Made by a program: the position numbers and the translations under genes. Positions 25,151 through 37,810 of a stretch of DNA of 64,000 bases are shown here, in pieces. The notes under the pieces were generated by a model. It saw only the letters and a program-made list of their open reading frames with translations. It was not told the DNA's origin and ran no database searches. The stretch spans positions 27,721,501 to 27,785,500 of the forward strand of contig OZ005605.1 in assembly GCA_963930655.1 (NCBI GenBank), in the 5' to 3' direction. Position 1 is the stretch's first letter. Each line of letters opens with the position of its first letter. Source of the stretch: Myrica gale. Taxonomy: Eukaryota > Streptophyta > Magnoliopsida > Fagales > Myricaceae.

Positions 25151-26435
25151 CTTTCAGAATAAAGAGGAAACGAGGTGCCAACTGCCTAACCATCTTAGTG
25201 TCAAAGAGTAAAGATGTTTCAAATGGAGTTGCAAATCCTTGCTAATCTTTTCGGCTCAACAAGGTAGTTAATTGATGTAGGTGGATATCGTGGAGTTGTA
25301 GTGCATGTTTTGCTGATTAGCATACACAAATGCCGATTTGTTTAGCACTTGGCTCTCCGTTGCTTCTTTGAGAAGGTGAAGAATAAAAATTGGTTTAGGA
25401 GTTACTAGTCATCAGGCCCTTCTCCCACTTCTCATTACTTCTGGATTTTTACTTCTTGATCTTCTGTGCCTAGTATGTAAATATACGTTTTTTACTCCCC
25501 GGTCACTTGAGCAATAAATAGGGGAGGGATGGAGAGAGAGACCAAATTAAGAAAGAAAGATCTGAGAGCGAAAAAGGATACCCAAAAACATTGAAAAAGA
25601 AATTTCTATATCTTGGCAGAGGCTAGTTGCAATGGACAGCTCGTTTGGGCTTGGACGGGTGCCCGAGCACTTCTCATTCTGATTCTCTTACGACGCTGTT
25701 TGATTTTTTGAGGAGGATATTGGTCGTATGCTGCAATCTCTGATGCCTACCCCAACGCTGCGGCAATTGTAAACCATTATGCATCATCTTTCCTTGGGAA
25801 TCAAATTCAACTCAGTTTTACAAACACTATAACTATGGTAGTTGACAACGAAACAATTGTAAAATTTAACCGAAAACTGCTTACGTTTTTCTTATTGCTT
25901 GAAAATATCAATAGGAGATGCAAATTGATGATCGGACGGCTAGATTACGGTGTGATAATTTATAATTTATTCCGAAAACTCACATTTTCGTTGGATGTGG
26001 AAAAATAAAATACAGTCAATTAAACTGCATGCTGATGAGTTTTTACCATCAGTTTCTGCTCTAATAAAATCGGACGCTACCTTATTTTTCTTACAAAATT
26101 CGGAACTTTATAACGAGTCTATATGCATCTCTGACCGATTACATTTAGAGGGACATGATTAATAAATAGAGTGCTTGCAAAGAAAAAGATAAATAAATAT
26201 ATATACAAAATCTCAGAAAAGCCCTCTTATGCTATTTGTTTAAAACCCAAAGCTCGCGGTCACTTACTAGTTACTACTGCAGCATTATAGTTCTAGGGCC
26301 TTCTGGGGTTTATCAGTGTATGTTCGCAGGTGATTTATATTGGCAAGAGAGAGCGAGGAGGTATTTCTGTCTTCTACCTTTCGATACTTAGGGTTAGGGT
26401 TTCTGGGTTCCGGAGATCACCGAGAGAGAGAGAGA
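25151..26435. other. Spacer between ECT and CCT8
   Basis: It holds the ECT 3' UTR and the CCT8 promoter and leader. It is AT-rich and I recognise no gene or repeat in it. Confidence 0.5.
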
Positions 26436-29400
26436 ATGGGTTTCCAAATGCAGCCATATGGGATTCAAGCAATGCTGAAAGAGGGCCACAAACACTTCTC
26501 GGGTCTCGACGAAGCTGTCCTCAAGAACATCGATGCCTGCAAGCAACTCTCCGCTATCACTCGCACTTCTCTTGGTCCCAATGGTATATGTTGATATATA
26601 ATTTCGAATGAACAACTTTCCCTTCTTCTTTCTGCATTTATTTCCAAGTATCAAGAAAGATAAATTAAACTTTGGCTTCGAGTTGAAGTATGTTGCTACC
26701 ACATTGGTAAAGATATGATTTTTCTTTATTTTTTCTTTTTTGTTTTTGCAAACATGGATGTGGCGTGTGTAGATGGTTACCCCATTATAGTTGAATCAGG
26801 GACAATTTTATGTAGTGATTGGAAGACCATAAATTTTACAGAGTATGAATCGTTTAATGCTCGCGTATAGTGGCAATTTAGTGCTTGATAAATTTGCGAA
26901 AATTTTGTTCGTTTGGGGGAAAAACGTCAATCCGAAGTAAAAGTGTGCAAAAAGGTGGTGGAAATATGGAGGTTGAACTGAATGAATGCGTCAAGGAAAG
27001 CTAATTCTTGACCTAAATACTGCAGCAGTGTCGCTTCAAACAGTTGTGGCGTCTGATGTATGAAATGAGAAGGAATAATACTGTTGTGAAGCCACCAAAG
27101 CTGTGGATTTGGAATGGGTAGCGCTTCAGTATCTATATGTTGGATGAGAGAATTGATCACCATGGTTTTTGTTTCATTTATGTAACAGCAAATTAACGAT
27201 GTGCTGGTTCTTCCCCTTGTTTTCAGTTTGGCATTTTGATGCTGTTCTTGATTTGTTAGTAGATTTCTGTGCTAAATATGAAACAAGTGTAATTAGGTTT
27301 GGTTCATAATGATCTTTTACTCAGGTATGAACAAGATGGTTATCAATCACTTAGACAAGCTCTTTGTCACGAATGATGCTGCCACTATTGTGAATGAACT
27401 TGAGATTCAGCATCCTGCTGCCAAGATTGTTGTATTAGCGGGCAAGGCCCAGCAAGAGGAAATTGGAGATGGAGCTAATTTGACTATTTCTTTTGCTGGG
27501 GAGCTTCTCCAAAATGCAGAGGAACTTATCAGAATGGGCCTGCACCCAAGTGAGATAATCAGTGGATACACTAAGGCGGTCAATAAGGTTTGTTGATCAT
27601 TTCTGGCTCGGGTGGAGGATTAGTGTTCTTACTTGGAAGTATTTCTGCATATAGTCTTCTGACTCAAATTTGTCGGCTTTGTAATTTTCAGACAGTTGAA
27701 ATCTTAGAAGAACTGGTTGAGAAAGGTTCTGAGACTATGGATGTGCGTGACAAGAATCAAGTCATTCACCGAATGAAAGCTGCCGTAGCTAGCAAGCAAT
27801 TTGGTCAAGAAGATATTCTGTGCTCCCGTATTGCTGATGTAATTATATACTGCCGATTGTTGTTTGATATTGAACTATCCTATTTAGCCCTTTGGTTGAA
27901 ATATCTGACTGTTCTTTCCTTTATTCACTATACTTTTTTCTTTTTTGGGGGGTGGGGGGGGGGGGGTGGTGTTGTTTTGCAATACAGGCATGCATCCAAG
28001 TGTGCCCCAAGAACCCAGCAAACTTCAATGTGGATAATATCCGTGTGGTTAAGCTCTTGGGAGGGGGCTTGCATGACTCTACAGTAGTTCGGGGTATGGT
28101 TTTGAAAAGCGATGCTGTGGGGAGTACAAAACGAATGGAAAAGGCAAAGGTCAGCACTGATATCCTCTCGCACATTGGGAATATAAATCTTATCAAGAAT
28201 TGTATGAAGTTTCTTTGTTCTTTATTTAAATTTTATAATACTTTGGCAGATCTTGTCATTTTTAGTACTTCCGTTCTCCCTCAATATTATTGGGACTTCC
28301 TGTTGTATGTTGTATTTTTATAAAGGATGTTGGAATGCCATACCGATCTACTATAAGTCTCACTTTTAATTATGGCTAGAAAAAGTGACCAATATACCTT
28401 CTTTTGGGTGCTTTAGGGACCCTTAATGCAAGATGCTATGAGGTCTAATAATTTACAGTTGTCTCGGATGAGTGGTTTTTTGAAAGTGCTCAAAGCTTTG
28501 TTTCATGAGCTTCTTAAGTTTTTACCTGCACTCATGTTCTTGGAAATCGGCAACTCCAAATATGGACCATATTCTTCTTTCTTCAATTGATCATAAAGTT
28601 GATACATGACGAAAGGAGTTAACACACATTTCATTAATATATTGGTTTATACAGCTATGATTTTTTTTCCCTGAGCCGGATAATAAGACTTGAACTGGGA
28701 TTCATTTATCAGCTGTCAGTGAAATCTAGGATGCTAACTTTGTCAAGCAGAAAGTATTGTCCTTTCTTTTTGATGAGGCTGTTTTTTGTGCCGGTAATTT
28801 GATGTGGAAACATTCAGTTTCAATTTTATCTTATTTTGATATCTTTATTTTAGGTTGCTGTGTTTGCTAGTGGTGTTGATACATCTGCAACGGAAACAAA
28901 AGGAACTGTCTTAATTCACAGTGCTGAGCAGGTAATTTTGAAGGCATCTCTTCTCGTTGCCTTTCTGTGTTCTACCTTTCAAATTTTACGTTATGCATTA
29001 GATTATCGTTGTCTGAGTGGCTATTCTGTTTTCATGTTATTCATCTGATGGAAAGCATCTATTTCTTATGAGTTGTTTCATTTTTCTTTCCCAGCACTCT
29101 CTTTATTTCTCTCTCTCCTCTCCCCCCAACCCCCAAATAAAAAGGTCATATCTTCATTGCATGCAGAACTGGTTCACTATTTGAAAGCATGCATATATTT
29201 TCCAATGTTTATTTTGTATTAAACACGCCTCTTTTATAGTTGCTATTTGCAGTATTTTACAAAACCCCAATATTAGCAAAGCAGCATATCTGATATTGTT
29301 TGCAGCACTTTGTCCGTACTGAGTTGCGTACAGTTATCTTCTGTTCTTTCTGAAGTTGTGTTACTTAAATGGAAATCTTTTTGTAGCTAGAAAACTATTC

Positions 29401-32400
29401 AAAGACTGAAGAAGCAAAAATTGAGGAGCTTATCAAAGCAGTTGCAGATTCAGGTGCAAAGGTAATTGTCAGTGGAGCAACAGTTGGAGAGATGGCATTG
29501 CACTTCTGTGAGCGTTACAAGTATGGCAAGTTTTAATTTTCTCTATAATTTTCAGTTGTTTGTTCTTGGTTTTTATTGTGCAAGTATGCATATGCATTGA
29601 TAATATTCTCAATCGCAATCTTAGAACCTGATGATTTAGTAGTCTCGATGCAAAATCTTTTATACTTTATAATATGTAAGAGATTTACAGCTCTCAGTTT
29701 CTAGTTATTGCATGCAGGCTCATGGTTCTGAAAATCAGTTCAAAATTTGAAATGCGTCGATTTTGCCGTACAACTGGTGCTGTTGCCATGGTAACTGTTA
29801 TAGGACTTGGTAATTTATGGAGCCTTCTCTTACTTGCTCCCTGATGTTTTTTGTGTTCTACATCAGTTGAAGCTCTGCCAGCCTAACCCAGATGATTTGG
29901 GTTATATTGATTCTATTTCTGTTGAGGAAATTGGTGGTGCTAGGGTATGTTGTAAATGTTGCCTCAGTAAAGCATTTTGCCCGAATTTGTTTCTTTACAC
30001 TGCAATTTTTGCATAATTTTCCCCTTTCCAAACATATTTAGGTCACCATTGTGAAGAACGAAGAAGGTGGGAATTCTGTTGCCACTGTGGTTTTACGAGG
30101 AAGTACCGATAGTATTTTAGATGACCTTGAAAGGGCTGTTGATGATGGAGTCAACACCTACAAGGTACTTTCTGAAGAATTTTAGGAAGTACAGAAGAAA
30201 TATTGGAATTTGTACTTTGTGATAGTCTGGTTATTCTTTGCCTCTAAAGTTTGCTTTTATTAGACTACTCCAGTGACTTATTTTCATTGGTTTTCATGTT
30301 AGCGGTTTCTTAATACTCCTTCCTTTGTCAGGCTATGTGCCGTGACAGCCGTATTGTGCCCGGAGCTGCAGCTACTGAGATTGAGTTAGCTAAAAGAGTG
30401 AAGGAATTCTTTCATAAAGAAACTGGGTATTTTATTTGTGTCCCTTTTCCCGCTCTCTTCTATATTTACAAATATTTCACTTTACTCTCATATTAGTTAT
30501 GAAATAAATAACTACTCCTATATGAGCATTTCCCTCCCATTTTGAGGAAAAGAAAGAGAGTGGGGGGAGAGAGAGAGAGAGAAAGAGAGAAGGGGTGGGG
30601 ATAGAAAGGAAGAAATAGAAAAATAAGATGGAATGATAGCTTCTGTGTGTGCTTAAATGCCGCTCTTCAAATTGTATCTGCAGATTGGATCAGTTTGCTA
30701 TAACAAAGTTTGCTGAAAGTTTTGAGATGGTTCCTAGAACACTGGCTGAGAATGCTGGGCTTAACGAAATGGAGATCATATCATCTCTATATGCTGAACA
30801 TGCATCTGGAAATAGCAAAGTTGGAATTGACTTGGAGGAAGGTGTTTGCAAGGATGTCTCTATCCTGGATGTCTGGGATCTCTACATCACTAAGTAAGCT
30901 GGTTCTGTCTGTCTTGTTATCAATCATGCTCTTGTCAAACCTTGTGTTACCTTTTTGTTACTTTTGATGGTGATGGAACACAGTATCTGAAGATTGTCTC
31001 GCAAATTTCTCTGTGGTTGGAATCATGTAGAAGTGGAAGGCTCAAGTCCTTTATATTAGGGTGCCTGTTCTCAGTAGAGTCCCTGACTTGGCATTGTTAG
31101 ACATGTAGCTATCATTTGTGTCGAGACTCATTATTAGCAGTTGGAATAGTGGGATGGCAAAATTGGCGTTTGTTGGATGTGGAGTGGTCTGTACTAAAGC
31201 CATTGGATGTTTTGTGCCCCTAGTTACTTTGGTATAATAGTTATTGGTAAATTTTTTGTCTTCCGATGACCAAGTAGTCTTACAAATATCCTGTCCAGAT
31301 TCACGAACTTCAAGAAATTGTTGAAGCATTCTTTTGCCATATGAAAGTTGGAAGTCTTGTATTTTTTTTTTATTTCCCCCTCTGAATTCATTATATTTGT
31401 CTGTGAGAGGTGTATGATTCCCCTTTTAACCTGTACTGTTGCACAGGTTCTTTGCTCTCAAATATGCTGCAGATGCTGCGTGTACTGTGCTACGGGTAGA
31501 CCAGGTAATTAACTAGTATTTAATCAAAGGTTTTTCTATTTATCTGGAGGAGAAGTACTGCCTTTTGGTTGACCTGTTTAATACCTCGATTTGGATACAT
31601 CTGCAAAGCATATAGACTGGAATGCTGGTTTGCAGACCAGCTACCAGAGATTTGGACAATCGATTGGCTGAAGTGTGAGACAGTTGTCATATCTCCCACT
31701 GTCAGATATTCTCAAATGCGGTCATATCTAACAACAAGTTTTCGTGTGCTTATCATGTTTTCTATAGGCTAATTTTAACGGTAGAAAATAGTAAAGGGTT
31801 TAATCAACTGATTATAACCCAAATTGTAGCTGAGAAGGGTTGAAACCAAGCAATAAGCATGTAAATGTTAAGATTAAGGAAAATTGGAAAACTTAATTCT
31901 AGAAAGGCATTGCACCTGACTGAATAATTTAGGAAGAGTTTAGCAGATTCTTAAATGGACAGTGAGCCTTTTATTTGTCTTAGGGTTTATCACCTCTAAA
32001 GGATTGTCACCTGATTTCATTACAAAAGTTTGGGTCTTCTGTTTGAAACCATTTGCACATGGAATTTTTAGTTGCTTATAATGGTAGGTATATGTAGAAT
32101 AATTAAGGGGAACATCACAGTGCACCTCAATTTTCTCCCCTTAAATGTTTAATTCTGTCTTATTGCGCTCCTATCTTCTCAACTGAATCAATTATGTCAT
32201 GCCGTCTGATTCTCTCGGTTAACTCGATGGAACCCATACACGTGAGCTACCCACTCAATTGAATTGACCAAAATGCTCCTCAAAGTTCTACTTGAAAGGA
32301 CGGAAGTAACTGGGATTCTGTCAGATTTAACAAAGGAATAAAATGGCAGGGCATACATGGATTTATTTAAGAAGATAGGTGGCGCAATCAGATGGAATTA

Positions 32401-32629
32401 GACTTACGGGGCGCAATTTAATTTTGGCTCATGGACAAAGGGCGCACTTTTCGTAATAATTAATTATAAAGCATTTGAAGCTGAATGTCAGGTTTTCTTT
32501 CTTTTTCGTCATTTTCTTTCCCAGCAAGTTTTATTGATGATGCTCTGCATTCCTATGTCTCAGATTATAATGTCAAAACCAGCGGGTGGCCCAAAGAGAG
32601 ATCAACCTGCAGGGGTGGATGAGGACTAG
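26436..32629 (+). CDS. CCT8: T-complex protein 1 subunit theta (CCT8)
   Basis: CCT8 is one of eight subunits of the cytosolic chaperonin that folds actin, tubulin and other proteins; in plants it is also tied to cell-to-cell movement of KNOX factors. Thirteen exons in perfect phase give 544 residues: 26436-26583, 27325-27587, 27692-27838, 27988-28149, 28854-28931, 29387-29520, 29718-29790, 29867-29944, 30042-30164, 30332-30426, 30684-30893, 31447-31504, 32564-32629. Group II chaperonin signatures are present: TSLGPNG (44-50), NDAATI (66-71), GDGAN (97-101, the plant theta form of GDGT), KLLGGGL, VVLRGSTDSILDDLERAVDD, IVPGAAATEIELA. The end is IIMSKPAGGPKRD. The start ATG follows a GA-rich leader and gives the usual MGF N-terminus. 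Nothing is broken. Confidence 0.96.
27947..27970 (+). repeat. G-run in CCT8 intron 3
   Basis: Over twenty bases, almost all G with two T interruptions, lie 17 bp before the exon 4 acceptor. Such a run can form a G-quadruplex and displaces the normal pyrimidine tract; the stretch of T before it may serve instead. Confidence 0.7.
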
Positions 32630-34445
32630 TTTTATGTGGCAATTAATATTGAGATTGCTTTCATCGCTCAAGGCACCTGGACTGGGTTAGGCATCTGTTG
32701 TTTTCGTCCAGACTCTAAAAGCTGTGTTGGATAATTTTATTCATGGGAGGGAAAATGTATTAGAATTCTGCTTTGTATATGGCACTCTAAGCCCTGCGTT
32801 GTGAGAATTGGGGATGCCGGTGATCTGCAGTCTAGTGTATCTGCCTGTAGCTTTTTGACTGAAAATATGCTTCTGGCTGAACCTTTTTCTTGTGCAAGGT
32901 GTAAACTGGATGTTGTGTGCCGTGCTTAATTTAAAGAGATGGATTGCCTCTTGCTTCTGATTTTTTTTTTTCTAAGCAACGATGGATTATATTACATAGG
33001 GAAGGAGAATACAAGCACCGAATCAATAACCATCTTAGGCTCGAGACAATCATAGGGGGCTCAAACGCTCATTACATCAAGTTCAAATGCCCTAAGGGCC
33101 AGAAACCATAAGGCCTGAAAGGTCAAGAACAACCGGGTCAACTGACCCACAACTCCAACATCAACAACTTGAGAACAAACCCAACAACAACAACTCAATG
33201 CTGAAAGCGGCAGAAACCATCGCTGGAGGAGGAACTAGGCCAGCACCTGCAACAAAAGTACACACAAAGGAGGATCTCGGCCAAAAAGAAGACAAGGACC
33301 ATTAGGCGCGTCAGCTCCACGTGCCATAAGAGTGGCGCGTGGACAACCAAAGACCGGAGGTTTGCTACTGAATAGGGACAACGTTGAAGCACCAGAGCTG
33401 CAGAAGCCGACCAAGGGGCGCAAGCTCGCTGGAAGTCGTCCTGTTGTCGCCAAGAGAGCTCCACCAGGGCAAAACCCACGACACGAAAACCACCATAGTT
33501 ATTGAAAACTATAAAAAACCAACGAAAAAAACAAAGCTTGACCGGCCGACATCCAACCAAAGAGGGGGGTGCTGACGGGAGGAGGACCTCCTTCCGTCGC
33601 CCAAAGGGTGGAAGAGGGCGGAAGAACGCGGACGGGAGGGGGGCAGAAGAGCAAAGAAAGGAGAGAGTAGAGAGGAGCAACCTCTCTCTAGACTTGACGA
33701 GTTCCCGCTTATGCCTCTTTATTCTGATAACTAGCACAACACGGAAAACTGGATTTAGGAAAAGGGGCACATATGAAGGGCCTAGTGAGTTTTTTGGAAT
33801 TTCAAATTTCGCCTGGACTCTTCCTCTTTTCGTGGAAGGTTGGCATGCCTTTCATAGGGATATTTTTGTTTCAGCAGAAATTGGAACCTAGGTGATATGG
33901 TGAGATAATCCTTGCTTGTCGAATGGATTGACCATTCATATGTTATAACATGAACTACTAGGTGAAATAGAAAAAAGGTGCTACAGAACCAGTTTGAGAG
34001 TTACATTTTTGCTATGCTGACTGCTGAGGCTAAATTCTTGAGAGGAAAAAACAATGTCGATTGATTCGGCATGTGCGGACCCTTCAGTGGTCTATGGACT
34101 AGAACTTCGACATGTATAGGATTGCTGGTGCAGGCCCGTCAGATGAGGTGCAATGTCTTGGGCCTAGAAACGCAGACCAACAAAGGAAGAGGAGCGAATG
34201 ACCCAAAAATATCTTCATTGCTGACATTAGGATGAGCTTGGGTATCTACGGGTGCCTGAGCCACTCGCTTCTTTACTAGGGAATTTCGTTTGTTGGGATG
34301 TTATGGGTGCAGGTGAAAAAGTGCATTACCTACCAAAAACCAAAGAGATGAAAAATAGTGGCAAGTAATAAGCCAAAACTCAAAACCAAACAAAAGCGTT
34401 AGGATAGCCTCTGGTGTGGAAGCTGTTAAGGAGTTTCTTCTCCTA
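32630..34445. other. Spacer between CCT8 and PNSB2
   Basis: It holds the CCT8 3' UTR, a retroposed insert at 32961-33712 and the PNSB2 upstream region. Long frames at 33195-33891 straddle the insert border and are not conserved proteins. Confidence 0.5.
32961..33712 (-). mobile_element. LINE-like retroposon with poly(A) tail
   Basis: On the minus strand the insert ends in a run of A at 32961-32971. Near-identical direct repeats flank it: GCCTCTTGCTTCTGA (32946-32960) and GCCTCTTTATTCTGA (33713-33727), 13 of 15 bases alike. This is the mark of target-primed reverse transcription. Its 5' end has a CTCTAGAGAGAGG string like plant LINE leaders. It codes for no recognisable ORF1, endonuclease or reverse transcriptase, so it is a short non-autonomous copy or an internally deleted LINE. 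Confidence 0.6.
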
Positions 34446-37097
34446 ATGGCTTCTCTTCTTCCCTTCTCTGTCCCAAAACTGAACGTAATCAGGGCTTGTT
34501 CATCACTACCTGCAACCACCCTTTCCATACCAGAGACTCTTGATGAGAAGTTTGGCCGGAAAGGCATCAAGTTCTTAGAGTGTGACAATGTTCCAATTGT
34601 GGAGCTGACAGTTAGAAACGGCAGCTCCATAAGGCTTCGGATACCCGATGCCCAAGTCACTTCGTACAAGCCAAAAGTCCACTGGAAGGATGATGGCTTT
34701 GAGGAGGTTCTTTATACGATTCCAGCTGGCGGAGCAGATTCTACCAAAGCCAAAGGTGGGATAGGCTTGGTCATCAATGCTCTATCAGAACCTGGTTCTA
34801 AAGGATCATCCCTTGTACCAACTTCTGAGTGGACTATAAAAGATGTTGATTCGGATGCCATCGATGCTCTTCAGGTATTGAATTATCCTTTACCGTCTTG
34901 AAAAGCCATTATCGTTGTAGGACAACGGCGTTTTTCTACAACTTGTGAATGCCTTCCAATTAGATTCACGTCCAAAAAAAGACCGTTCTAGAGAGAGAGA
35001 GAGAGGCAGCGCCTTCTCTCTAGAACGCCTAAGCCCTTCTTACACTCAAGCTCCGCGTCGGGACCTCACCTTCATCCCGACACGGCCTTCTTTGGCTGTG
35101 ATATCCATAAAAACTCCTCATTTGCTTTGGTTTTTCGTTTTTTGCTCGGAATGTTGGTGTTAGATCCTGGTGGTCTCGGTGGCTCTCGAAGAAATTAAAA
35201 TGAAAAGAGGAAGATAAATAGTAAAAGAGACAAGAGATTTTAAGTGGTTCGGTCTAAAAGCTTTGAAAGCCCAGTCAGATTACAATTGAAGATCTCTATT
35301 TATAGAGATAATACAAGGCATAATAGGAGAATATCCTATATTTAAATTTGAATTCGAATTTGAATCTTCATAACAATATCAAATTTTTGATATTGTGATA
35401 ACCATAATATCATAACAAATATTTAAGATTTGATTATGATATTATCCCTAACCCTTTGCTAGACGAACTCCGTGTCTCTGGGTGAGCGCAACCATTCCCG
35501 TCCGGCGCCGGTAGGGTGGCGCGTGAGAGCTTTCTGCTCCATGCAATGAAAGCCTATTGACATTATTCAACAAAAGAAAAAAAAACAAATGCCTTTCAAT
35601 GAATTAGTTTGCCGCTCAAGACTCTCTTGTGTATCCCAGATAAATCCAAGAGAGGCTGAACCAACAACCACCAAATTACCAAATCTTCACAATAATTATA
35701 CCCGAGGGTGGGGAATGGGGAGGGAGGCATTAATCTTGAAGTTAATTGTGATAGGGCAACTATATTCGGATGACACATACTTCATCACACTCGAATCATT
35801 GTCTTCATGCTCCTTTTTCGTTCCGTGAATTTTGTGTCCGAATTATTGGATATTATGTACTTAAATCTTGTATCTTAAAGCATCATTGACTCACAAAATT
35901 ACCAATTTGGAATGCATTTCTGAAACTTCTTAAATATGTTTAATTCAAATGTGCATTACTTGGGTTTATATTAGTGGATGCGAATTACATGATTTGCAGG
36001 AGATTTATTTGTTTCCCCTTTTTTTCATTGTTCTTTCTGGCTACAGGTCGAATTGAACTGCAGTAGAGGAACACTTGATATTACTTATGTTGTGTCTCTC
36101 TATCCACTAAGCATGGCCACAGCTGTTATAGTAAAGAACAATGGCCGCAAGGCAGTTACTTTAACCAATGCTATACTGAGCCATTTCAGATTTAAAAAAC
36201 GAGGTGGGGCAGCCATCCAAGGTCTTAGGGGCTGTTCTTACTGCTCACAGCCACCTCTATCTTCGCCTTTTGAAATTTTATCACCAGCTGAAGCAATGAA
36301 AGCTGAGCCCCCAGGATGGTTCTCTTTTGGTTCTGAGTCTGAAGATAAACCGGGCTCCTGGACTCTGCAAGATGTGCCTTTCACCATATTGAAAAACAGG
36401 CTCAGTCGAGTTTATGCTGTCCCTCCTCAAGAGAGATTGAAGGCATTTTACAATACCCTGCCGTCAAAATATGAAACACTTGATCAGGTAGCGTGATGTT
36501 TTGATTGCTAATCCAAGACAGCTATCACAAATTGTACATCTCTAAACTAAATATTTTGCAGCCTTCTTTTAAGGGTTTCAACGTGACAAATAGGATTTTC
36601 AGGTCTATTGAATGCCTTTAGCAATATTGAAGTTTCCTATTTGATAGATTTTACGGAGAGCTGTCTCATTCAACTGCTTTGAACAGGAAAACATGGGGAA
36701 AGAAAAGAACTTGGGAACTGATGAATTTTATTGACTACGTTCAGCTTCAGTGCTTCACTGCCTATTACCTATGGATTTGCAGTTCTTGCAGTTTTAGGAG
36801 CAACAAATAGATGAAATGAGACTCAATTACTGTTCTTCAGTATATACTATTGAAGGCATGCTCACTTTTGTCTTTTTGTTTCTTGATTTTCTACATATTT
36901 AGGGACGAGAGCTCTTCTTCAGAATAATACGGATGGGTTTTGAAGACATTTATTTATCGAGTCCTGGTTCTTTGTCGGAGAAATATGGGAAGGAGCACTT
37001 TATCTGCACTGGCCCTGCTTCAATGCTAGTGCCTGTGATTGTGAAACCCGGTGAACGTTGGAGAGGGGCACAGGTTATTGAGCACGACAATTTGTAA
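34446..37097 (+). CDS. PNSB2: Photosynthetic NDH subcomplex B subunit 2 (PNSB2/NDF2)
   Basis: PNSB2 (NDF2/NDH45) is a peripheral subunit of the chloroplast NADH dehydrogenase-like complex that drives cyclic electron flow around photosystem I. It has an aldose-epimerase-like (galactose mutarotase) fold without known enzyme activity. Three exons, 34446-34874, 36047-36487 and 36903-37097, give 354 residues. The first ~35 residues ([13 protein letters not shown]) look like a plastid transit peptide. Then come [91 protein letters not shown] and the family's last residues VIEHDNL. The upstream in-frame GTG is ignored; ATG 34446 gives the transit peptide. Intron 1 carries a retroposed insert. It lies head-to-tail with its paralogue NDF5. 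Confidence 0.93.
34961..35587 (+). mobile_element. Retroposed insert in PNSB2 intron 1
   Basis: The insert ends in an A-rich tail (AAAAGAAAAAAAAAC) and is flanked by AATGCCTTCCAAT (34948-34960) and AATGCCTTTCAAT (35588-35600), 12 of 13 alike. It contains an inverted pair GTTCTAGAGAGAG / CTCTCTAGAAC at about 34986-35026 that could form a hairpin and resembles plant LINE leaders. Between about 35156 and 35570, read on the minus strand, it also has LTR-like ends (TGTTGAAT..., ...ATCTAACA) around a TATAAATA. Its origin is therefore mixed or unclear. Confidence 0.45.
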
Positions 37098-37810
37098 AAA
37101 GTCTGGAGGAATTTTAAGTAGTTATTCTTTATAAAGATTTCAATTGTAGTTGCGAAGTTGTAATTCAATGTGGAGTGTCACTACAGTTCAAGACCCAACT
37201 GAGTTCCTCAGTTGTGCTTGTAAATACTAGCCTAAGGGTATGTCTTGGCTTTTGCCTGAATTTCCATTTCTTCAGGCATGCACGGATTGTTTTATATGGG
37301 AAATATCTCGTTTCTGTTTTCTTTGTAGATTTATTTTTAGGAGGGGTAGGCTGGTGTAAGACTGTAAGTTGCCCGCGCAAGAGTTGAAGGGGACAAATAA
37401 AACTTGGAAAAGTACATTCCACTCGTAAAATATACGAAATGTCAATTAGAAGGGCCATGGAGCGTTGATGGGTCGAGTGGCTCTATTCCTTTCTTAATCT
37501 TTTTTTAAGGTGGAAAGATGTGGTTTAAAATTGTTATGGGTAGGGATCTAGGGGATTAAAGAGGTTGTTCAAGCATTCTGAGGTGAAAAGAAATTCAAAA
37601 AAAGTGGCAACCAATACGACCAATCACATTATCTGCTTGCTACCTTAATGCGATCGTTTTCTGGTTCTCCTCAAGCCCGTAAGGATAAGCGTACTCCACT
37701 GTCTTTTCCTTCTTAATATCTAAAAGATAAAGTAATTCTTTATCTACATGGGAACCCCAAATTGTAAGGCTGGGAAGAAATAAGCCTAAAAGTTGGAAAC
37801 AAGCTTGACC
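37098..37810. other. Spacer between PNSB2 and NDF5
   Basis: This is the short spacer of the tandem pair, with the PNSB2 3' UTR and the NDF5 promoter. Nothing else is recognised. Confidence 0.5.

Noticed and set aside
28660-28745. Possible SINE in CCT8 intron 4
   Set aside because: Only a weak B-box-like string; no A-box at the right distance and no duplication.
33195-33891. Long overlapping frames on both strands
   Set aside because: They cross the border of a retroposed insert and match no family I know.
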